Assembly (NCBI RefSeq): GCF_023343835.1
Contig: NC_064440.1
Span: 34,107,537-34,171,536 of the forward strand
Direction of reading: 5' to 3'
From: Lagopus muta
Taxonomy: Eukaryota; Chordata; Aves; Galliformes; Phasianidae
Length of the DNA stretch: 64,000 nt
Shown: piece by piece, positions 54,771 through 64,000 of the stretch
Layout of the letters: each line of letters begins with the position of its first letter
How positions within the stretch are numbered: the first letter of the stretch is position 1
Notes under the pieces: generated by a model
Databases searched by the model: none
What the model was told of the DNA's origin: nothing
Seen by the model: the letters and a program-made list of their open reading frames with translations, nothing else
Program-made: the position numbers and the translations under genes

Positions 54771-55987
54771 GACCAGCTGAGCTAGGGATGACGTATTCCA
54801 TGGAGTATAAGGGTCTTGCTTCCTGTCTGGAGGCAAACTCTCGCTAAGCTCTGAAACACTTCTCAAAGGGACAGTGTGCACATCACAAAGCAAGAGTCAT
54901 TCCGCTGGCCTTGAGCCAGGTTTGCAGAGTGCAAATTAAATCCAAGGCAAACCTTTGAGCACTTTGTGGAAAGGTTCCCACTGGCTCCATCGAGCTTTCA
55001 TTGGAGTTTTTGAGCTGCAGCCAAAAACATTGCTTTCCCCAGGTCAGAGATGGGTTTGAGCAACAAGGTAACGCCTCTGTTACCCCTTGGCTGCAGGCAG
55101 AGGAGGTCCTAACCTTATTGGAGAGATACTGGAAGATACCCCAGCATGGCACGCAAGAAAGCAGTCATGCAGATGGTATGCTGTTTTTGCCTTTGTCGTG
55201 CAAACACAAAGCATCTCCCCAAGTGCTTGACAGCTGGAAACAGCTGCACAGCTTCCTAAGGCTAAAGTGCTGGGAACCACTTCACTGTAATACTTCATAA
55301 AATACTACACCCTGGTCAGCTTTCTTGCACATGTATATAGATCTGTTTGCTCTACACGTTCTACACTGCAGAAATATTTTCTATTTCCTGGCACTCCTGG
55401 AAAACATTAAATGACCTCAGAGCATGACAGGCCAGATGCTCTTGCCCTGCTTGAGGGGAAAGAAAGAAAAAAAAGAAAAAGCACCCAAATCTGTAACACC
55501 TGTTCCAAGTCATATGTCCAGCTCTGCTAGGGAGAGCCCAGCGGTCCAGAGGGACCCAGCTGCTCAGTGTGCACACAGGCAGGCTTCAGAGACCTCCCTC
55601 TCCAAGCAGAGACTGCCCTGTGTTCTTTGCAAACGTACCTGGCTAATTGGTGCTGCGCAGCAATGCTTGTCCATAACGTACATTGGAGGAGCTCCCCTCA
55701 AGCTCAAGCGATGGCTTTGTGTGAAGCCCTACCCCATTTAACTGCTGGAGAATTGAGACAGAAAGGAGTTTAAAAGAGCCTCGTGGAAAAATCTCTGGCA
55801 GAGTGATGACTTGGACTGGCTGCCCAGACCTTTGTGCTATCTCTCTGCCTGACCCCCAGCACAACTCCTGCACTGGAGGCTGTCAAGAGAAGGATGCCAA
55901 TAACACTGGGAAAACGTTTTCCTGCTGGAGAAGAAGAAAATAAAGGGTGGGGTAAGATGAGACTGACTATGAGGGATTTGGGGATTA

Positions 55988-56000
55988 TTATTATTATTAT
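55988..56000. repeat. (ATT)n microsatellite
   Basis: A short TTATTATTATTA run. Confidence 0.8.
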
Positions 56001-56310
56001 AATCACTGTGGAGTTTCAGACTTTTTTTTGGTCTCTCTCCATTTTGAGCTTTGCAGATAGAAGAGAACTACAGCTATCACCTCTGAAAGTTTTCCCTGGC
56101 ACTTCGGTTGCTGCTCTGCCTCTGACCCCTCTTGGAAGCAGAGCTGGGAAGAGAGGAGCCTGCAGCTGCATGCAGCCTCAGCCTGGCCAGGCATCTCCCC
56201 TTGCTGCTAACAGCACCCACCTGAAAGCAGGAACTTCCACAACTGCCAGGAGCCTTTGAGACCAACAGATCTCTGGGCCTCAGATCTCTAATTCTGGAGC
56301 TCAAGAGGTG

Positions 56311-56337
56311 ATTAAAAATAAATAAGTAAATAAATAA
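56311..56337. repeat. (AAAT)n tract
   Basis: ATTAAAAATAAATAAGTAAA followed by TAAATAA. Confidence 0.75.
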
Positions 56338-59300
56338 CTTCAGGAACCCTGCGTTTTCCTAGGTACTTTCTCCTGAAGGACATTTGGGGTCTCAGCTTTC
56401 CCTGGGTCTCAAGGACAGGTCTTGGGAAGTTGAGTGCCTCTCTCTGTAAAAAAGGTAGGGGACCTGACCACAGAGGGTAGGGTGACTTTTAGTACAGATA
56501 GCTGGACTAGTTTCCTCTGTAAGCAGTAAGCTCTCTAGGAGCAAAGATCTCTTTGCATTGTTCAGGTAAGACTGGGAGGGCTGGGTGCTATCTCTACATA
56601 AATACATAAAGGAATTTCACAGCAGAGCTAGGGCAGAGTCCTGCCAGATAGTAATGCCTGTCAGTTACTGGTCGTTAGGATTAACATCAAGGCCTTGCTG
56701 CAGAGCTCTTTCACCTCAGGGACGTAACACGCATTCAGTCATCTCCCAGTAGCCACCCCCAGTTCTCCCAACAGCTGCACAGACAATAAAATACCCATAA
56801 CCATGAGTCAAACGGCAATAATGGTTCAAAGTTTGATTTCCGATGTCATCTGGGGCTTTTTCTCAAGCCTGCTGACTGCCTGGGACTCTTCCCACCGGCC
56901 TAAAAGGTCAGGGATTGGGCAAACACAACTAGTCAGGGACTGCATCCCTACTAGCTGCTGACAGCCAGCTACTATGACTTGAGTTGGTGCAGGAGCACGG
57001 CTCACATGGCTTTGCTGAGCCCCACTCCCCTGTGAAACAGGCTGCTTTTAGGGGAAGAGGTCTCCACTCGTTCAAGCTTTTCCTTAATGTGCTTCCTGGG
57101 ACAAGGCACAGATAAGACTCCGCCACCAAACACAACGGCATTGGCTCAGCCTGCTTGCTCACCTTGTCTCTGCAGGCTTCCAGTTGCCCTTCAAGCTCCT
57201 AGGGGCACTTGCCTCAGTAAAACCAGCTCCTTTCTCTGAGACGACGGTTTCCTAAAAGCTGGAGCAGAGAGGTGATGTTTTATCAGCAGTCAATGCATCC
57301 CTCCTGCCCGCTGTTAGGGCCAAGATTTCATACACTTCTCCCAGGCTTTCCAGAGCTATATTGCAGGAGGCTGCCTTGCTCGCTGCCTGCCCCAGGGTTA
57401 ATGCCTGCTTCTTCTGGGCCACACTGCACAACCCCGTTCTCCACCACAGCACTAAGCTCTGGCAGGAGTTTAGGTTAAAAAGAACCTCACAGAAGGTCAT
57501 TTTGGTGTTGTTTTTCTTTTCGAATCCCAGTAGAAAAAAGCCCTCTCATGCTAATCCATCCCCAGACCTTTACCCTGATGATGCTTACCCACCCAGAAAA
57601 GCAGACCGAGAGCAGATAAGCAGAAATGATAACACTGAGAAGTGTGATTCAAATGGCAGGGCTCACTGAGTTGGGGGATCTTGCATGGCAGGAACCACAG
57701 GCTGGCCAGCTCTTGGTTAGAGAAGAGCCTTCTTCTGGCAGTAACATTAAAGATGGTCCTCAGGAGGGTGATTTCAGCTCCTGGCGCTGACAGGGGCCTC
57801 CTGCCTGACTTGGCCAACTCAGTCTTTCCCCCTCTCTCCAATGGCAGCGACATTCCTTCTGCTCCATTTTGTCTATATATAAAGTTTTTTTGGAGGAAGG
57901 GTAGGATTAAGCACGTGCTTTCTGGGCTCTGTTGGACCATGGCTGTGATTTCCCAGATCTGCTGGGTACAGTCCCAGAGTCTGCCTCACTGGCAAACTGC
58001 AAGTGCCCCTTCAGCCCAAATAGGATCCTGGCCCTGCTGAGGTATTTTAAAGCCAATCAGTTATTACAGACACAGCCCTGCTATTAGCACATCATTAGCC
58101 AACATATCACAAATAGCTAAATAAATAAAAAGCTGCTTTATCCCAGGCCCTTCTCCAAGAGCCTGCTCTAACTGTTGACTAATCTGTATTCTTGTGATGT
58201 GCTTGCTTGTGTTTTTCTGGATTCAGTTTTCACCGCATGGAAAAACCTTGTTGTGTCAGAAAAATAAAATGCATTTTATTAACAAATTTATCAGGGAAGG
58301 TGGTTTTTTAAAATTTATTATTCAGAGACAGGATAAGTTTTCTAGCTACACAGACCTGGAGAGCAGACTAAATTAGCATCATCCATCTAATGATACAGAG
58401 CAGTATCATTAGATTAAAGGCTTTCCAGACACCATGAAGGTCTGGGATCAGCTAGGAATCAAGAATATTTGGGACCATTCTCTCACCTGGGATGAAAACA
58501 AGACCCTTTCAGGAACATTTCTGAGATGGTTACTATGAGCTTTACCTCATTTTCTCATCTGTGCTGCTCTGGTTTCACAGTCCCAAAACACCCCAGAGCA
58601 GCCAGAATGGAAGCAGTGTAAGGTTTGGGTGGGAGACCTGTTTCACTGCCAGCTTTCCCCACCTGCTTGTGGCATCTCCTCTTTCTGTCACATTGCAGCA
58701 GGATGTCAGAAGCCTTGGCCTCTTGTATCTTCATCCCACCTGGCAGTCTTGCTGAGGAGTGACCTTACACCAAAGAAGTCCTGCACATTTCTCTTTGGGA
58801 AGAAGACTTTGGTACAGTTTTCAACCAGTTGCTCTTACAGTTTCTCATCTCTCACTTCCACTTCAACGTTAAATATCCCCGTAGTTAATTTCAGCTCTGA
58901 TTGACAAAGGAAAGCAAACTACATTCATTCTTTTTATATTCCTTTCTCTGCTCTGAGCAAGAAGCCAAAGCTTTAGGAGTTGATATCTCTCCCTCTCATC
59001 TCCCTCATGCCCCAGGATTTGATGCACTCAGCCCACGAGGAGTGCTTGGTCTCTTACGCTATGTGCATGATTCTGTCCAGGTCTGTACACTGTGATTCCC
59101 AAGAAGAGCAAAGCCAAGTATTGCATCTCAGCTGCTGATATGCAATCAGTTCCCACCAGCTTTCCAGCACACATCCCCAAAGAGTGATTCAGGGCTTGAC
59201 GGTTAATGCCAAAAGCAAATGGCTCAAGACAGACAGGAAAGAGAATGCAATTTCTTTTCAGCAAAGAGAATTCTCCAGAGACTGCTGAGATGAGGAGGAA

Positions 59301-60200
59301 AGCAGGCTCTACTGTGGTAAAAGAGGAACCCTTGGTGTTAACAGCGCTGCACTGTCTCCTTGCCCCTGATTTCTGCAGGGCCATTTAACAGAGACTCAGG
59401 GTAAGTAACAGAAGTGAAGGCCCTCTGCTGGTTTTGCTAGCCTCCTATTTCTGCTTGCATCACCATAATCCCAAGATTGGTGCTTTCCCAGCACTTAAAG
59501 CCATGACCCTTGAGAGCCAGTGTATCTTGTGCTGTAAAACCAAACATCAGCTGAAGAGCAGCTATTCCACTGACCAGAAGGGACACTAATAGCATTTATT
59601 TTCATTTACTGGCGATATCTAACCCCTTAAATAATATCAGATGGGCCGGCAACCTGACCTTGAATAACGTGCCGCTCAGACTGCCTATAAATAAGTTTTA
59701 CCTTCCCTCTTTAACACAACAGCCACACATCATCAAGGGATTGGCCAGGGAAAGACAGACACGTGCATGGGTATGAAGCAGCTGTGTTCCTGCTAATCTC
59801 ATACTGTCAGAAGGGCCATGAAAAATACAGTAGCCACTGAGTTGCATTAGCCATGATTGGTGGCTGGGTGGTGCAGGAGCAGAGGACAGCAGCCAAATTC
59901 TTCATATCTTCTTACTCTTGGCTGAAAGGAACTCCAAAGAGATTATATCCTTAATGCTTCCCATAGATGTAAAATATGGCTATTTTTACCACATAGAGAC
60001 ACAGAGCCAGGAGACGGACAGGGAGATGTAGCTCTGTTCCGCCTGCTTCAGCAGCTGCAGTCTTTGCAGTCGTACATTCAGGAAATGGAGAACTTAAAGT
60101 TGGCTTCAGTGGAGTTTCCAATGAAGTTTCAGTATCTTGCCGTGCCAGGTGATACAGAGGACACAGAACCATTCTAATTGACTGTACTTCTTTTTGAGGA

Positions 60201-60482
60201 GGTTGTAGTGAGGCAGGGGTCAGACTCTTCTCCCAGGCAACAGTGACAGGACAAGAGCTGGTGGCCTCAGGTTGTGCCAGGAGAGGGGTTCAGGTTAAAT
60301 ATTAGGAAGCATTTCTTCTCAGGAAGAGTGGTGAGACATTGGAACAGGCTGCCTGGGGAGGTGGTGGGGTCACCATTCCATGACATGTTCCGGAACCATG
60401 AAGAGGCACTGAGGTTGTGGTCAGAGGTTGGACTTGGGGATCTTAGAGGACTTTTCCAACCTGAATGATTCTACAACTGTGA
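60201..60482 (+). repeat. CR1 LINE 3' fragment
   Basis: About 280 bases. It contains CAACAGTGACAGGACAAGAG, GAAGCATTTCTTCTCAGGAA, GAGGTGGTGGGGTCACCATT and TTTTCCAACCTGAATGATTC, the longest plus-oriented copy. Confidence 0.9.
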
Positions 60483-63400
60483 TTTTTCCAGTTGGGACTC
60501 AGGAATCAGACCCAAAAGCAGAGAAATGGAAGTCGCTTCTTTCTCCAAGAGCTGGGCTCAGCTAAATATGCCCAATGGCCCCTGGCCTATCAAGCAGCAA
60601 AGGAGGTGAGATATTTCCTATGCCATCCAGACAATGCTGGGAAGTTTGGAAAAATGGTCCGTGACAACTGCTGATGGGGACAGAGAGAGAGATCAAATTA
60701 TCAGGATAGAAACTGCTTGTTCCTCATCGTACACTGGAAGTGCTGAAGGCCCAGCTCACATCACAACGCTCAGCAGACAATTGAAGCCACCAGAACACGA
60801 TTTTGCAACGTGGAACAAATTCCCAGTAAGGCAGCACAAATCAGTCTTTCCACATACACTGTATACACTGTGAGTTGGGCAGGGTGACTGACTCAGCTGG
60901 GAGTAAAACCTTGGTCACTCAGTCATTTCTCTCCTGACCTGTTGTATGGGACCCAAATGCGTTCCCACTTGATTTGACAGAAGTGGATGTAAATATAACG
61001 AACCTCTGATAGCAAAGCAATATTCCTTCCATTGCAGCTCAGGCAAGGCTGCAATAGAAATCTACACCACAGAATATAAATCAGTTGCAACCTATGCTTT
61101 GTGGGATTTAAAGATATATAGCCATCATTATTTGGATTTATGCTTCTTTCCTATCCCAAGGCAGAGTTCAAATGCATTAGAGGTTTCCTCTGTTAGTGAA
61201 AGATTTCAGGAAGCATCTGACAGACCTGCAATGGCTACTGGCTGCTCAGTGAAATCCAGCTCTCTCGGGGGGCTGCCTGCATGCCATTCAAACTCTTTGT
61301 ATGCACAGAATAGATCAGAGCTTTCCAGGCAAGCAGCAGACTCATTGCTGCCTAAACACGCTGAAAAATCCTAGAGCAAACAGTAGCCACCCTAGGAAGG
61401 GAAAGCCCCATGTTGCTGGAGATCAGCTGGTCCAGCAAAGAAGGGATTACACAAACAGCCAAGAAATCCCCAGGAGAGCTGTGGCCGGCATAGAATTTCT
61501 CACCATTATCAGACCTTAGAAGAGAAATGAGCAAGGTCCAGCTTCACACCATCATTTCACTGAACATCAGTCGCACAATGATGGTGCTCTGAGGCACGGT
61601 GGACAGCACACGTGGTTCTACCTGGAAAGATTACCTGGAAAGATTACCCCAATCCTGCTGTAGGATAGCCTCTCTCACAATTTGGTGCCACGTTCTTCTT
61701 GTCTTCCACTCTTTGCTACTTGCCTCCACAGCCTTGGCACTGCCTGTCCTCCAGCTATAAACTCAAACTAAGGCCAGCAGGAACTACCACATTATCCTAC
61801 CAAACACTGTTATTAATCCAATTATCCTTCACCACGACTATCTTTTGATATTATTCTAAAATCAACAAAGGGTGAAGAATCTACCATCTCATGAAAAGCG
61901 CTGTACGTGGTCTGAAGAGTCAAAAATATAAAACAGTAGGAATGTTTTCCTTCAGGTCTAAAACACTGCCCTCCCATGACATAAACACAGTTGCTCTACA
62001 AGGTGGTAACAACCGATTCTGAGATCACAGACAGTTGCAGACCTAGATAAAGGCAAGGCAACTTGTCTTCTGAGTACCTAAGGGAAGAAGTGGGAGGCAT
62101 GTCTGTATAAGGAGAGAGACAGAGCTTTAGGGGCACAGCTTGCTGAAGAGCTGGAGATTTCTGACCAAGGAAACTGTTTGTTTCTCTTGAGATCATAGCA
62201 ACAGGACATTGTGTGCATGTTTGGTAAGTAAATCATGATTTTTTTTTTTCCAAGGAATACCTCTCTCCAAATAAAATAATCAATTTCTCCTCTTAATGGA
62301 AAAAAAAAAAACCAACCCCACACAATAGCACAAATCTGCCAGGCCAGGGGGACAGCACTATCCTCATCCAGCTTATCCCCTATTTTTCCAAAAGCACTCT
62401 CCAGCTCTCATCCCAAGGCAGTTAGTCCCCCCATGCAAACGGATGAGCAGACTATTCAAGAGACACATAAATCAACAGATAAGGTGACCTAGCCAATCCT
62501 TGGAAACAGTACAGAACCAAGGTTTGCTTTCAGTTCTTTCAGTTGCTTCCTCCAGGCCATCCACGGGGCTGCTGCTGGGCCCTGCTCTGCCTGTTTCTGA
62601 CCTGCTTTCAGCTCAGACACGAGCCATCCTCCCACAGCAGCTTCTCAGGTACTGCTTATCAGAAGATTCTAAGCTGGGGTCCTTGTTGCTTGTTACAGTC
62701 CAGCAATTCCCCCCTCAAGCCAAGGTTAATGAGGGGATTTGGGGATATTGGGAACTCTCCTCCAGTCATCAGCTGGCTTCAATTGCAGGCAGTGATCTTT
62801 GGAAGGCATCCCAGGTTGCTTCCCATCTTGTTAGGAACGTATTTGTTCTGTTTGAAGATCTCTTTTCCCTGCAGAGCACAACTGAAGAAAGAAAGTTACA
62901 CCACTGTTTATCTGATTTGCAAGAAGCTGAAACACTCCAAAACTGTGAGCTACTTGGATAATGCAGAAAACACAACCTTCTCCAATGCTAGCAGCAAAGT
63001 GAGAAAATAACTGCTCCAAGCAACTGTTTTGTGCTGCTAATTAGCTCCTACACTGACTAGCAATTCCAGCACTGACTCAGAGAAGAAACAGAAGCGGAGA
63101 CTAACTGCAGATACAAAGATGAGCTGGTGTACACTGACACCATTTCATTACTGTCTGTCTCTAGTGATTACTGAGGATCTCATTCACCAGACCGAATGCA
63201 GTGGATGGCTTGCACATGCAGGGAACATGAGATATTGCTGGCAATCCTGAAGCACACAGATAGCAGAAAGCTTCCCAACATAAAGAATATAGTTACTATC
63301 CAACTAGGGTTACACTCCAGTACATTTGCTTGCATTCTCTCTTTCTTTTCCAGTTTCTTTTGGCCTTGCAAGCAGGAAGAAATAAATGTTGTAGCTATCA

Positions 63401-64000
63401 CATTCCTTTTTCATCGCATCATTTCAAGTAATTCACTTCAAGGGCTTCCTTGGAAATACCTACAGGGGGGTAAATTCCCACCATGGACTAAGCAGCTGTG
63501 ACCCTGCTGTCTGGAAAATAGAATTAAATCACATTAATCAGAAACCTAAATCAACTTTATTTTTTTTTTCCCCTATTTAGCCCAGAAATATATTCTCTCC
63601 TAAGGGTATGTGATATCTAACACAAATTCTCAGGCAGAGATACAGTAGTAAAAAAGTATGTATGTACCTGGAGATAAATAGCCAACAGTGCTGCTGCTTC
63701 ATGGAACAGTTTCTCCCAAAATAGTGCTCTCCTACCCAAGCAACACAGATAGCACAATTATACTGATAAAAAACATACTGGTTATCACCTCAAGCAATGC
63801 AATGATCGAGCTGTAGCTGTCAGCACAGCTGTTTGATACTTTGTGATACACAGATATCACATCTAATCCTAACGGATCCTGAACTGAAAATTGCTGGTTA
63901 CCAGGAGACAAGGGGAAAGCATCAAATATACCAACCTGAGCTTTGGCTCGTGGCGTCCTCTCATAGCTGCTGCTGGAGACATCATGCTGGGCAAGTTGTA
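60483..64000. other. Intergenic DNA to the window end
   Basis: A short tandem duplication of ACCTGGAAAGATT near 61620-61648 and T/A runs near 62238 and 62300. No gene or repeat family is recognised. Confidence 0.65.

Larger units (their letters stand above)
52546..60200. other. Intergenic DNA
   Basis: Two CR1 copies (53921 and 54592), short microsatellites near 56 kb, and otherwise featureless DNA. I see no gene. Confidence 0.65.

Noticed and set aside
59655..59693. TGACCTTGA nuclear-receptor site followed by TATAAATA as a promoter
   Set aside because: CAACCTGACCTTGAAT also occurs within the CR1 copy at 35724-36115, so the site may be a repeat relic. No transcript or downstream exon supports a promoter.
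29690..64000. Search for tRNA, rRNA, microRNA-like hairpins, CRISPR arrays, endogenous retrovirus LTRs or a second protein gene
   Set aside because: I recognised none by eye. Short or diverged non-coding RNAs cannot be excluded without covariance-model and transcript searches.

Overview
The window is vertebrate genomic DNA, almost certainly from a galliform bird (chicken or a close relative). It carries about twenty 3' fragments of CR1 LINEs, the main avian interspersed repeat. Its only recognisable gene is COL6A3, the collagen VI alpha-3 chain, on the + strand. Species and gene identity come from recognising the protein and repeats by eye; no database was searched.

Positions 572-28822 hold the 3' two-thirds of the COL6A3 coding sequence. 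I resolve 38 exons, all phase-consistent, totalling 6515 coding bases and 2170 complete residues plus the stop. They encode, in order: von Willebrand factor A (VWA) modules N5, N4, N3 and N2, one exon each; N1, split over three exons; a 336-residue triple helix over 19 short exons; a Cys-rich hinge with a 12-base microexon; VWA modules C1 (two exons) and C2 (one exon); a C3 region ending in a Ser/Thr-rich mucin-like stretch; a fibronectin type III module (C4); a short linker; a first Kunitz module; the C5 Kunitz module that matches the mammalian one; and a 13-residue tail. The exon encoding N6 and everything further 5' lie outside the window. The 3' UTR runs to about 29680 with a canonical AATAAA.

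Several things depart from the mammalian gene. There is an extra Kunitz exon (24956-25135). Two further unannotated, phase-compatible candidate exons lie between the Kunitz modules, one encoding 11 cysteines in 68 residues. The N1 module contains a GC-AG intron. One triple-helix exon starts with Ala where Gly is expected. The C3 region is Thr-rich, not Lys/Pro-rich as in human. These modules belong to one secreted chain that assembles with alpha-1 and alpha-2 into collagen VI tetramers and microfibrils. The C-terminal globule is the part that is processed off after secretion in mammals, where its C5 fragment is called endotrophin.

From about 29.7 kb to 64 kb I find no convincing gene. This fits the gene-poor interval downstream of COL6A3 in other vertebrates. 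It holds scattered CR1 fragments on both strands, simple repeats, a small GC-rich patch, a CArG/E-box/MEF2-like cluster at 31.5-31.8 kb and an AT-rich motif-dense block at 51.5-51.8 kb that could be distal regulatory DNA.
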